From the NCBI GenBank assembly GCA_015904045.1, contig JABMDG010000238.1:1-7741 (forward strand): a DNA stretch of 7,741 nt, read 5' to 3'. Below are positions 1-7,451 of this stretch, piece by piece. Under the pieces are notes generated by a model. It made no database searches, had not been told where the DNA came from, and worked only from the letters and a program-made list of their open reading frames with translations. Source of the DNA: Nitrospira sp. (GTDB lineage Bacteria > Nitrospirota > Nitrospiria > Nitrospirales > Nitrospiraceae). The position numbers and the translations under genes were made by a program. Each line of letters opens with the position of its first letter. Position 1 is the first letter of the stretch.

Positions 1-77
1 GAAGCCTGCTTGGCCCATGCGTGACTCGGCGGGCTCAGAGCGAGACCGGCTGAACGTGTGCCAGTGAGAGTGGTGCC
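1..77. other. Upstream edge, possible tail of a preceding gene
   Basis: This short stretch precedes the first complete gene. Three forward reading frames enter from the left edge and stop at TGA codons at 22-24, 51-53 and 65-67. Any of them could be the end of an upstream gene of the same operon, and the one ending at 65-67 would finish 10 nt before the next ATG. None of the tails (at most 21 residues) is recognisable. No convincing promoter is visible in so little sequence. Confidence 0.25.
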
Positions 78-1124
78 ATGTATTTACTGGGACTGACATT
101 TATCCTTGCGCTGCTGCTGGCCATCTATGGCGTACCGATCGCCAGACAGGCGGCGCTCAAGTACGGCATTGTCGATGCGCCGGACGGCAAGCTCAAGCAT
201 CAGCGTGAGCCGGTCCCCTACTTCGGCGGGCTGGCAATTTACCTCGCCTTCTTGATGAGTCTCGCGTTCACCTTTGAGTTCCGACAGGATGTCTTGGGCA
301 TCATCTTGGGCGGAACCATTGTCGTGATGCTGGGGCTCATCGATGATTTCGGCGTCTTGACCCCGTCGACCAAACTATTAGGGCAGTTGCTCGCAGTGTT
401 TGTGTTGATAAAGAGCGGAATTCAGATTCAGATCGCGGCGTTGCCGGAATGGCTCGATATTGTGTTGACCGTCTTTTGGATGGTCGGGCTCATCAATGCG
501 TTCAATTTGCTGGATATCATGGACGGACTGTCTGCCGGTGTCGGAGCGATCAGCGCGACGGGATTGCTGGTCGCCGCCTTGCTTCAAGGCGACCAGGCCG
601 TCGCCTTCATGCTGGCCGCCTTGATCGGAAGCCTGGTGGGATTTATGAAATACAACTGGCAGCCGGCCAAGATTTATATGGGCGACACCGGAGCCATGTT
701 TATCGGCCTGCTGCTTGGCGCGATGGCCATGATCGGCCAATATCCTAGTGCCCATCCATTGTCGCTTTTGACTCCAGTGCTCATTTTGGGGGTTCCGATC
801 TTTGACACGCTCTTCGTCATGTACATCCGCTATCGGCGCGGCTTGCCCATTTTCTGGGGCAGTCCGGATCACATCGCGATTCGATTGCGGCACTGGGGAA
901 TGTCGGTCCCGCAGATCGTGATTGTGAGCTACGTCTCGACAGCGGTGGTCGCCGGGATCGGATTGCTTCTGATGGCGGTCGGTGAACACGGCGCGTGGGT
1001 TTTGTGTCTGGGAACCATCGGAAGTTTCCTGGTAGCGACGGTGTTCTTGGGAAAGATCGATGTATCCCGGACGGGCAGGACAGGCTCTCAACGCGAGTCC
1101 ATAGAACACCACAAGGCAGCATGA
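78..1124 (+). CDS. WecA/MraY-family polyprenyl-phosphate sugar-1-phosphate transferase
   Basis: This integral membrane enzyme (348 aa) should transfer a sugar-1-phosphate, typically GlcNAc-1-P or a related HexNAc-1-P, from a UDP-sugar to undecaprenyl phosphate. That is the first step in building O-antigen, exopolysaccharide or similar glycans. By eye the protein has about ten or eleven hydrophobic helices. Family landmarks are present in order: the N-terminal DAPDGKLKH...PYFGG block (residues 33-51), the LIDDF acidic pair (D89, D90), NAFNLLDIMDGL (N140, N143, D146, D149) and MGDTGA (D203). The cytoplasmic histidine loop reads SPDHIAIRL (H265, R269). Many homologues have a triple-histidine HxHHR here, so the loop is reduced. 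The ATG at 78 is the only in-frame start after the stop at 51-53, and a weak GAGAG lies 7 nt upstream. The stop overlaps the next gene's ATG. The family is certain. WecA-like rather than MraY-like is likely because of the gene context. The exact sugar is unknown. Confidence 0.9.
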   Translation: MYLLGLTFILALLLAIYGVPIARQAALKYGIVDAPDGKLKHQREPVPYFGGLAIYLAFLMSLAFTFEFRQDVLGIILGGTIVVMLGLIDDFGVLTPSTKLLGQLLAVFVLIKSGIQIQIAALPEWLDIVLTVFWMVGLINAFNLLDIMDGLSAGVGAISATGLLVAALLQGDQAVAFMLAALIGSLVGFMKYNWQPAKIYMGDTGAMFIGLLLGAMAMIGQYPSAHPLSLLTPVLILGVPIFDTLFVMYIRYRRGLPIFWGSPDHIAIRLRHWGMSVPQIVIVSYVSTAVVAGIGLLLMAVGEHGAWVLCLGTIGSFLVATVFLGKIDVSRTGRTGSQRESIEHHKAA

Positions 1125-2449
1125 TCATCATCGTTGGCGCCGGCTTGGCCGGACTCAGCACCGCGTATCATCTCTCCGGGGTCCCCTATCGGCTCTATGA
1201 GCGCGAGCAGGAGGTTGGTGGACTCTGTCGTTCGTATCAGAAAGACGGTTTTACCTTTGATTACACCGGACATTTGCTGCACTTCCGGCAACCGGAGATT
1301 AAGGCATTGGTCGAACATCTCCTCGCCGGGCAACTCCAGAGGCATGCCCGAAAGTCATTCATCTACTCCCATCAGACCTACACAGAATACCCCTTTCAAG
1401 TGAATACATTCGGTCTGCCCCCGGAGGTCGTTCGGGAATGTTTGCTGGGGTTTATCGAAACGTTGACCAAACCGGTCACCTCTAGTTGTCCCATGGAGCG
1501 CTCGTTCAAAGACTGGATATATGACAATCTTGGAGAAGGAATGGCCAAGCATTTTATGGTGCCATTCAACGAAAAATTGTGGAAGGTGTCCCTCGATGAA
1601 CTGACCTCCGATTGGGTGTCGTGGCTGGTGCCAAAGCCGGAACTCAAAGATGTGGTCAATGGGGCGTTAGGCATCAAAGATAAGGCCTTCGGATACAATC
1701 CGTCGTTCTTGTATCCGGCTTCCAACGGCATCAAGGTGTTGCCGGAATCCTTTCTGCCTGGCATCCGTGGTGTGAGAAATGGCATGGAGCTGATGGAGGT
1801 CAATACGAAGCGCAAGCGGGCTGTCTTTCGCCAGCGCGCCGATGGACGCGTCCGGGAAGAAGCGTATGAGTCGTTGGTGTCTACAATCCCGATTCCCGAA
1901 CTCCTCAAGCGATGCCAGGATTTCCCACAGCAGTTGAAGGACGCGGCGGAGGCGTTGCGCTGGGTGTCCGTGTCCAACGTCAATTTGGCGGTGGCGCGCG
2001 AACAGGTGTCTGATAAACACTGGCTCTACTTTCCTGAACCGGCCTATCCGTTCTACCGCGTGGGCTTCCCCATGAACTTTTCCCCCGCTTTGGGACGGTC
2101 GGGTTGTAGCTCCATGTATGTGGAACTCTCTCATCGGCCCACTGACCAGATATCGGATGAAGAATTGATCACACGCTCAAGGCGGGGGCTGGAGCAGGCG
2201 GGGATCCTGCAACCGGACGATGAACTGGTGGTCGCCGATGTCAAGGATCTGCATTACGCATACGTGTATTTCGATCAACACCGTGCGCGCGCGGTCCCTG
2301 CGATTGTGGCTGAATTAGAGCGCCGAGGTATCTACTCCATCGGGCGGTATGGGCGTTGGGAGCACACGTCGATGGAAGATGCCATCGGGCAGGGGAAGCG
2401 GCTGGCGGAACAGCTTCGCACGTGGGGCGCACAGGCCGTTTCTGCATAG
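1121..2449 (+). CDS. FAD-dependent oxidoreductase, UDP-galactopyranose mutase / protoporphyrinogen oxidase-like
   Basis: This is a 442-aa flavoprotein of the amine-oxidase/UGM-like superfamily, probably soluble and cytoplasmic. The N-terminal dinucleotide-binding motif is GAGLAG (G6, G8, G11). It is followed by an acidic residue at the end of the second strand (YERE, 26-29) and GGLCRS (33-38), which is the usual FAD layout. The sequence FDYTGHLLH (46-54) resembles the FD-x-GGH block of UGM-like proteins. The C-terminus carries a second flavin-contact motif, GRYGRWEHTSMEDAI (408-422). In polysaccharide loci such proteins are often sugar-nucleotide mutases or of unassigned function. A true UDP-galactopyranose mutase would make UDP-galactofuranose, but this protein is longer than typical Glf (about 370-390 aa). 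A haem-pathway role is unlikely given its neighbours. I chose the ATG at 1121 because the Rossmann strand begins at once (MIIIVGAG) and because ATGA overlaps the previous stop, suggesting translational coupling. The open frame upstream of it lies inside gene 1 and is not meaningful. Confidence 0.82.
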   Translation: MIIIVGAGLAGLSTAYHLSGVPYRLYEREQEVGGLCRSYQKDGFTFDYTGHLLHFRQPEIKALVEHLLAGQLQRHARKSFIYSHQTYTEYPFQVNTFGLPPEVVRECLLGFIETLTKPVTSSCPMERSFKDWIYDNLGEGMAKHFMVPFNEKLWKVSLDELTSDWVSWLVPKPELKDVVNGALGIKDKAFGYNPSFLYPASNGIKVLPESFLPGIRGVRNGMELMEVNTKRKRAVFRQRADGRVREEAYESLVSTIPIPELLKRCQDFPQQLKDAAEALRWVSVSNVNLAVAREQVSDKHWLYFPEPAYPFYRVGFPMNFSPALGRSGCSSMYVELSHRPTDQISDEELITRSRRGLEQAGILQPDDELVVADVKDLHYAYVYFDQHRARAVPAIVAELERRGIYSIGRYGRWEHTSMEDAIGQGKRLAEQLRTWGAQAVSA

Positions 2450-2458
2450 AGTCCATCC

Positions 2459-3637
2459 GTGGATGTCGTTTGCCATATCATCACCAAGCTGGAATTGGGG
2501 GGTGCCCAGGAGGTCGCCCTCTATGCGGTGTCACATCTGGACCGTTCAAAATATCGTCCGGTGTTGATTGCCGGGCCGGGCGGATTGTTGACGGATGAAG
2601 CCCGACGGCTCTCTCATGTGGATGTGCGCATTCTGCCTGAGCTAGGGCGGTCGATCCGCCTCGCGGGGGATCTCGCGGCACTGGTAACGTTGACCACACT
2701 TCTGCGGCGTCTTCGTCCCACCGTTGTTCATACACACAGTTCCAAGGCGGGAATCCTCGGGCGGTGGGCTGCCTGGATGGCCGGAGTTCCAGTCATCGTG
2801 CATACGATTCATGGGTATGGCATCACCCCCGCACAGCCCCGGTGGCTCCAACGCCTTCTCATCATGATCGAACGGTTCACCGGCTGGATCACCACACATT
2901 GGATAGCCGTGTCGCAGGCCGACATCCGCAAGGGGCGTTCGTGGGGCTTGTTTCACGACAATGTGGCGTTGGTGAGGCCGGGGATTGACCCGCAACCGTT
3001 TCAACGAGCCGTCGACAGGGGCGAGCGGGAGCGAATCAGAAGAGAGTTGGGCGCACAGGCTACGACACAATTGGTGGGAAGTGTGGCCTGTTTCAAACCT
3101 CAAAAGGCTCCGGAGGATTTCATCGCAGTGGCGCACCGGGTCATTACGGCGCGTCCAGATGTCCGATTCGTGCTCGTCGGAGACGGCGAGTTGCGACCAA
3201 GAGTGGAAGCGCTCATCGCTCGTTACGGAATCCAGGATCGTGTGCATTTGGCCGGCTGGCGGCGCGATGTCCCGGCGATCATGCACGTGCTCGATACGTT
3301 TCTCCTGACCTCACACTGGGAGGGCTTGCCGCGGGTGTTACTTGAAGCGCGGGCCGTCGGGGTGCCCATTGTCGCTACGAACGTGGGAGGAGCTGACGAA
3401 GTCATAATCGATCAGGCGGTGGGAGAGCTCTGCCAGGCTGGAGACATTCAGGGCTTAGCGGACGCGGTCATCCGCAGGCTGTCGAACAGGAGAGAATTAT
3501 CGGATGTGTGCCCGGCGAAATCCGGTCGACTGCCGCAGGAATTTTACATCGATGAAACCGTCCGGCAATACGAACAGATCTATGAGCAGCTGCTCACTGA
3601 ACATCGAACCGGAGTCGTCGCCCAAACCGTTCTCTAG
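2459..3637 (+). CDS. GT4-type (GT-B fold) glycosyltransferase
   Basis: This 392-aa cytoplasmic or membrane-peripheral glycosyltransferase probably extends the lipid-linked glycan started by the WecA-like enzyme. The N-terminus HIITKLELGGAQ (6-17) is the characteristic opening of GT4 enzymes, with the nucleotide-sugar/acceptor glycine loop. HTHSSKAGILGR (91-102) and HTIHGYG (115-121) follow in the acceptor domain. The second Rossmann domain has PGID (174-177), VGSVACFKPQK (206-216), LVGDGELR (239-246) and the donor-binding E-x7-E motif within EGLPRVLLE (E288, E296). It ends with GVPIVATNVGG (301-311). No transmembrane segment is evident. The start is GTG at 2459, the first possible start after the TAG of gene 2, which lies in the same frame nine bases upstream. 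It is supported by the HIITKLELGGAQ block being only five residues in. The ribosome site is weak (TAGAG overlapping the preceding stop). Donor, acceptor and linkage cannot be deduced. Confidence 0.9.
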   Translation: MDVVCHIITKLELGGAQEVALYAVSHLDRSKYRPVLIAGPGGLLTDEARRLSHVDVRILPELGRSIRLAGDLAALVTLTTLLRRLRPTVVHTHSSKAGILGRWAAWMAGVPVIVHTIHGYGITPAQPRWLQRLLIMIERFTGWITTHWIAVSQADIRKGRSWGLFHDNVALVRPGIDPQPFQRAVDRGERERIRRELGAQATTQLVGSVACFKPQKAPEDFIAVAHRVITARPDVRFVLVGDGELRPRVEALIARYGIQDRVHLAGWRRDVPAIMHVLDTFLLTSHWEGLPRVLLEARAVGVPIVATNVGGADEVIIDQAVGELCQAGDIQGLADAVIRRLSNRRELSDVCPAKSGRLPQEFYIDETVRQYEQIYEQLLTEHRTGVVAQTVL

Positions 3638-3653
3638 AAGATGGCTTCCGGCA

Positions 3654-4469
3654 ATGGCACGATCAACGAGCCCCGACGCCATGTGGATCCCGCTTGAAAT
3701 CGCTCAAAATCTTCTCATGGGGTGTGAGCCTATCGCCACGCTGGCCCGCCGCCGTCACTCGACCGGAGTGAATGCCGATCCTATCAAGGTCCGTGAAGTG
3801 TTCGAGCGGTATGGGCGGTTCTCCCCGGTGAGCGGAAAGGATATCCTGGAGATCGGTCCCGGACACACGCTGGAAGTCCTCGCGCAAGCCAAGTTAGATG
3901 GAGCCAACAGCTGCACGGCGATCGACATCGTGGATTATCGGTCGTCGGATCAAGCAGGATGCGAAGGCGTCACGTTCATGCGTTACGATGGCAGAACGAT
4001 ACCGCTCGCATCGGCGTCCTGTGACTTGATTTGGTCCCATACAGCGTTCGAACATCTTCGCTTTCCCGGTCAGACCGTGAAGGAATGTTTCCGTGTACTG
4101 CGACCAGGAGGTTCGCTGATTGCATTGATCGACTTAGGGGATCATGCGTGGTATGGGACCGTGCCGCCCCAGCCTGACAAAGTGTTCGATTGTTTGAGAT
4201 ATCCGGAATGGCTGTGGAACCTCATGCGATGGAATCGCAGTTCATACGTTAATCGTCTCCGACAGTCTGAATGGTTGGACCTCTTGGGCCGTGAGGGATT
4301 CCTAATTCGGGAGAAAGAAACGGCGGTCTCTGAGGATACGGTCCGACTCCTTCCTTCGTTGAGGTATTTGCACAAGTATCGCCATGAGGATGCCGTGACG
4401 TCATTGCTGACGGTGTGTTGCGACAAGCCGTATGCCTCTGCGGCAGGGGTCGTGCAGCAATGGCCGTAG
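3654..4469 (+). CDS. Class I SAM-dependent methyltransferase
   Basis: This predicted methyltransferase (271 aa from the chosen start) has a Rossmann-like class I fold. Motif I is DILEIGPGHTLE (63-74), where the SAM-binding loop reads EIGPG. The acidic residue after strand 2 is in AIDIVDY (89-95). A motif of the type YDGRTIPLASASCDLIWSHTAFEHL lies at about 111-135, and RVLRPGG at 147-153 matches the post-motif loop of Methyltransf_11-like proteins. Its place in a glycan operon suggests O- or N-methylation of a sugar, a sugar nucleotide or a glycan end, but the substrate is unknown. The start is uncertain. The frame is open back to 3504, but those codons overlap the end of the glycosyltransferase and look like its frame shadow. 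ATG 3654 (16 nt after that gene's stop) and ATG 3681 (giving MWIPLEIAQNLL) are both plausible, and neither has a strong ribosome site. The stop overlaps the start of the next gene. Confidence 0.85.
   Translation: MARSTSPDAMWIPLEIAQNLLMGCEPIATLARRRHSTGVNADPIKVREVFERYGRFSPVSGKDILEIGPGHTLEVLAQAKLDGANSCTAIDIVDYRSSDQAGCEGVTFMRYDGRTIPLASASCDLIWSHTAFEHLRFPGQTVKECFRVLRPGGSLIALIDLGDHAWYGTVPPQPDKVFDCLRYPEWLWNLMRWNRSSYVNRLRQSEWLDLLGREGFLIREKETAVSEDTVRLLPSLRYLHKYRHEDAVTSLLTVCCDKPYASAAGVVQQWP
4445..4449 (+). promoter_or_regulatory. Ribosome binding site for the SGNH protein
   Basis: AGGGG lies 10 nt before the ATG at 4460 and inside the 3' end of the methyltransferase gene. It decides in favour of that ATG over the in-frame GTG at 4415, which sits deeper inside the preceding gene and has no such site. 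Confidence 0.5.
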
Positions 4470-5719
4470 TGGCTCAGCGTTGGGTCGCATCCACGCTTCT
4501 CGTGCTGTTCGGGGTCGTATGTGGATTCGTCGTCGCGGAAGGCGCAGCACGGCTCACCCTAGACTCGCCTCAGGGGTACGCTCTCTACAGCAAAGAGCGA
4601 AACGAGGCGCACGCATCGCTCGCAAAACTCGTGTCCGATCCTCGGCTAGGTCACCGTCTTGAACCGCATGCTCCCGGGCACGACGCGCGTGGATTTAGAA
4701 ATGAGGCGAGCGTAGAGAACACGGATGTGGTAGCCATTGGCGACTCCCAGACGTGGGGGATCAATGTCCGCCGCGAAGAGTCCTGGCCGGCCGTGCTTGC
4801 AAAGATCAGCCACCTGAGTGTGTATTCCATGGCGCTTGGAGGGTGGGGCCCTCCCCAGTATGAGGAGCTGGCACACGATGCCACGGGATTAGGCCCGAAA
4901 GCGATTCTTGTCGGGCTCTACTTTGGAAACGATATTTTCGACAGTTGCAGTGCCATTTACAGCGCAACGGGTTCTCACAAATATCGACGGAGCGATCGTG
5001 ATCTGTCTCCCGCGCTGATGGAGCTTCAGTCTCGCCTCAACTCAGCTGACAATCAGGCGCGGGGTACGGTCGTACGTGAGCAGGTCGAGCGCATGGGCGC
5101 TGTGGCCAAATTGTGGCAGCGTGTGGCAGGGCGATCTCTGCTCTTGCAGATGCTTATGGTCAGAGGCTGGTTGCCGGGGATCCCGTCGGTGGACGAACTC
5201 TATGAAGCGGGAGATAAGGCCTGGGCGTTGGAACACCCTAATGCCGCCGCTGCCTATGCACATGGAAAGGTCTCGACGGTCATGACCTATGGCTATCGAG
5301 GAGTCGCTCTTGATCGAGAGAATCTCTGTATCCAGGAAGGGATACGGATTACGAGAGAAGTGCTGGCTTCACTGCGGAAGCTGGGAGAAACCGCTCGTGT
5401 ACGAGTGGGTGTGGTGCTCATTCCGACAAAAGAATCGATCTATGCTGCAGCCGACGAAGCGTTGCTCCCGCACGCGTCGAAAGAGTTCGTCGAATTGGTC
5501 AGGCATGAAGCAGAGATCAAGGAAGAGTTACAGGATTGGTGCAAACGGCTGACCATGGTCTGTATCGACGCGGCCGATCGGCTCGTCGCGGCTGCTCGAA
5601 ATGGAGTGATCCTGTACAAAGCGGATTCAGACGGACATCCAGTTGCCGAAGGCTACCGGCAAATCGCCTATGCCGGTCAGGATGCTCTTCTCGCGATGGG
5701 GGTGTTAAGCGCACGGTGA
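4460..5719 (+). CDS. Membrane-anchored SGNH/GDSL-type hydrolase or acyltransferase-like protein
   Basis: This 419-aa protein has one N-terminal hydrophobic segment (about residues 9-27) after a short start with a single arginine. It is probably a signal anchor that places the rest outside the inner membrane. There is no good lipobox: the cysteine at 21 is preceded by valines. SGNH landmarks are visible: VAIGDSQTWG (91-100) with nucleophile candidate S96; ALGGWGPPQY (125-134) with the block II glycine; LYFGND (153-158) with N157; and DSDGHPVAEGYRQIA (389-403) with D391 and H393 as the likely Asp/His pair. Between GND and DGH lie over 200 residues, mostly helical in appearance, which is longer than in compact SGNH esterases. 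Relatives in exopolysaccharide loci often O-acetylate or deacetylate glycans, and that role is inferred here. The gene overlaps the methyltransferase by 10 nt and is the last gene on this strand. Identity beyond the superfamily is not clear to me. Confidence 0.78.
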   Translation: MAVVAQRWVASTLLVLFGVVCGFVVAEGAARLTLDSPQGYALYSKERNEAHASLAKLVSDPRLGHRLEPHAPGHDARGFRNEASVENTDVVAIGDSQTWGINVRREESWPAVLAKISHLSVYSMALGGWGPPQYEELAHDATGLGPKAILVGLYFGNDIFDSCSAIYSATGSHKYRRSDRDLSPALMELQSRLNSADNQARGTVVREQVERMGAVAKLWQRVAGRSLLLQMLMVRGWLPGIPSVDELYEAGDKAWALEHPNAAAAYAHGKVSTVMTYGYRGVALDRENLCIQEGIRITREVLASLRKLGETARVRVGVVLIPTKESIYAAADEALLPHASKEFVELVRHEAEIKEELQDWCKRLTMVCIDAADRLVAAARNGVILYKADSDGHPVAEGYRQIAYAGQDALLAMGVLSAR

Positions 5720-5725
5720 ATGGAC

Positions 5726-7399
5726 TCAGCTCGTCACAGCGCCTTCCGACGCCGATGACACGTGCCGCGCGTATTTCCCCATGACTCCGGACGTATAACG
5801 GGGAGTCGGCTGTTTGACTTTCTTGAGACGAGCCGCGATTTCTTTCTGCGTGAGCTTCACATCCAACCGGCGTTTGGCGATGTCAAATGTGATGAGGTCG
5901 CCGTTCTTGACGGCGGCAATCGGCCCGCCTTTGACGGCTTCAGGGGCCACATGGCCGGCCATGAGGCCATGGGTGGCGCCTGAGAATCGTCCATCGGTCA
6001 GCAGTGCAATTGAATCGCCGAGTCCGGCCCCGACAATGGCGGCTGTGACGCCGAGCATCTCACGCATACCTGGGCCCCCGGACGGACCTTCATAGCGGAT
6101 GACGACGACGTCACCCGCTTTGATGTGCCCTGCTTTGACGGCAACAAAGGCGTCTTCTTCCTGGTCATAGACTTTTGCCGGTCCTTGAAACTTCAAAATG
6201 TTGTGGCCGGCCACTTTGACGACACAGCCTTCCGGTGCAAGATTGCCCTTGAGGATGACGAGCCCCCCGGTCGGCTTGATGGGATTGGCGAGTGGCCGTA
6301 AGACTTGTTGCCCCGCTGTTTCCGTGGCCCGCATGGCTTCTTCACTGATCGTCTTTCCGGTGACGGTGGGCTGATTGCCATGGAGAAGACCGGCTTCCAG
6401 AAGGCGTTTGGCGACCAAGGTCGTGCCACCGGCGGCATAGAGATCCGCGGCGGTAAACCTGCCGCCCGGTTTCAGGTCGGCCAGCAGCGGGACTTTTCGG
6501 TTGATTTTGTCAAAATCGTCGATGACCAGTTTGATGCCGGCTTCCCGAGCGATGGCGAGCAAATGGAGCACGGCGTTCGTTGAGCCTCCGGTGGTCGCAA
6601 CGGCAGCGATGGCGTTCTCCAAAGATTTGCGGGTAATGATCTGCTTGGGCCGGAGATCGTTCCGGATCAAGTCCATGACCATCTTGCCGCATTCGAAGGC
6701 GACATCATCTTTGCGCTGATCCATGGCGGGCACGCCATTGCGTCCCATCGGGGAGATGCCGAGAAATTCGAACGCAATCGCCATTGTGTTGGCGGTGAAC
6801 TGGCCGCCGCAAGCTCCGGGACCCGGACAGGCGTGGTCTTCGAGGTCTTTCAAGTCGGCGTCGGTCATCTTGCCGGAGGCATGTTTGCCGACCGCTTCAA
6901 ACACGTCTTGGATCGTCACGTCATGGCCTTGAAACGTTCCAGGCATGATCGACCCGCCGTACAGCATGAGCGAGGGCCGGTTGAGACGCGCTAACGCCAT
7001 CACGGTTCCGGGAATCGTCTTGTCACAGCCGGACAAGGCCACCACTCCGTCGAAGAGGTGCCCGCGGGCGACGAGCTCGATTGAGTCAGCAATCACTTCA
7101 CGGCTGATGAGCGAGGCTTTCATGCCTTCGGTGCCCATCGAGATGCCGTCAGAGACGGCGATCGTGTTGTATTCGATAGGGGTTCCGCCGGCCGCGCGAA
7201 TGCCCGCTTTCACCCGTTCCGACAGCCGGCGTAGATGATAGTTGCAGGGCATGACTTCAATCCAGGTATTGGCTACCCCGATGATCGGTTTCGAGAGATC
7301 ATCGTCGGTAAACCCCACGGCTTTCAGCATGGCCCGAGCCGGCGCCCGTGATGGCCCGATCAGCAGATCATGACTCGTCAGCTTCAGTTCCTTCGGCAT
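5726..7399 (-). CDS. ilvD: Dihydroxy-acid dehydratase
   Basis: IlvD (557 aa, within the usual 555-615 range) dehydrates 2,3-dihydroxy-3-methylbutanoate and 2,3-dihydroxy-3-methylpentanoate to the 2-oxo acids that become valine, leucine and isoleucine. It is a cytoplasmic iron-sulfur enzyme. The three cluster cysteines are C52 (EVMPC), C125 (GCDKTIPG, signature 1; K127 is the candidate metal-ligand lysine) and C197 ([14 protein letters not shown]). Other hallmarks are GGSTNAVLH (271-279), [13 protein letters not shown] (437-449) and LLTDGRFSG (466-474, signature 2, catalytic serine S473). The C-terminal [14 protein letters not shown] is also typical. The chosen ATG at 7399 has a strong GGAGGT just upstream, although only one base separates them. 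An in-frame GTG at 7432 would add 11 residues ([14 protein letters not shown], unlike the family) and has no clear ribosome site. No good sigma-70 promoter is visible in the gap upstream, so transcription may start further up. Its 3' end is six bases from the convergent SGNH gene. Confidence 0.97.
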   Translation of the reverse strand: MPKELKLTSHDLLIGPSRAPARAMLKAVGFTDDDLSKPIIGVANTWIEVMPCNYHLRRLSERVKAGIRAAGGTPIEYNTIAVSDGISMGTEGMKASLISREVIADSIELVARGHLFDGVVALSGCDKTIPGTVMALARLNRPSLMLYGGSIMPGTFQGHDVTIQDVFEAVGKHASGKMTDADLKDLEDHACPGPGACGGQFTANTMAIAFEFLGISPMGRNGVPAMDQRKDDVAFECGKMVMDLIRNDLRPKQIITRKSLENAIAAVATTGGSTNAVLHLLAIAREAGIKLVIDDFDKINRKVPLLADLKPGGRFTAADLYAAGGTTLVAKRLLEAGLLHGNQPTVTGKTISEEAMRATETAGQQVLRPLANPIKPTGGLVILKGNLAPEGCVVKVAGHNILKFQGPAKVYDQEEDAFVAVKAGHIKAGDVVVIRYEGPSGGPGMREMLGVTAAIVGAGLGDSIALLTDGRFSGATHGLMAGHVAPEAVKGGPIAAVKNGDLITFDIAKRRLDVKLTQKEIAARLKKVKQPTPRYTSGVMGKYARHVSSASEGAVTS

Positions 7400-7400
7400 A

Positions 7401-7406
7401 ACCTCC
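7401..7406 (-). promoter_or_regulatory. Shine-Dalgarno sequence of ilvD, unusually close to the start
   Basis: Read on the minus strand this is GGAGGT, a near-perfect match to the 16S rRNA tail, followed by one T and then ATG at 7399. Spacing is shorter than the usual 5-9 nt. It still favours the ATG over the upstream in-frame GTG at 7432, since it lies inside the coding region of that longer version. Confidence 0.55.
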
Positions 7407-7430
7407 GTCCGTTTCCTTTCTTGCCCATCC

Positions 7431-7446
7431 ACCCGCTTGGGCGGGT
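7431..7446 (-). repeat. Inverted repeat (hairpin) upstream of ilvD
   Basis: ACCCGC-TTGG-GCGGGT is a perfect 6-bp inverted repeat with a 4-nt loop. It lies about 30 nt before the ilvD start and 25 nt after the stop of the upstream gene. No run of T follows it on the minus strand, so it is not a canonical intrinsic terminator. It could be an RNA stem or a protein site, or it could be chance in GC-rich DNA. Confidence 0.4.
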
Positions 7447-7451
7447 CAAGT

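Noticed and set aside
378..1112. Long antisense open frame opposite the WecA-like gene, with similar long antisense frames at 1396-1983 and 2642-3286
   Set aside because: The translations are Arg/His/Gln/Ser-rich without domain motifs, and each lies opposite a clearly conserved gene. They are frame shadows common in GC-rich DNA.
995..1120. A longer N-terminus for the flavoprotein
   Set aside because: The extra 42 residues overlap gene 1, and the FAD-binding strand starts immediately at ATG 1121, which also forms the ATGA overlap.
4505..4530. Lipoprotein signal on the SGNH protein (Cys at residue 21)
   Set aside because: The residues before the cysteine are G-V-V, so the small residue required at -1 is missing. 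A signal anchor fits better.
5783..5807. Inverted repeat GACTCC...GGAGTC near the ilvD 3' end as a terminator
   Set aside because: It lies inside the conserved RYTSGVM coding segment, has a 13-nt loop and no T tract, so it is better explained by codon content.
5762..6095. Forward-strand open frames opposite ilvD, here and at 6305-6583 and 6945-7238
   Set aside because: They mirror the highly conserved ilvD coding sequence and show no recognisable domain or ribosome site.
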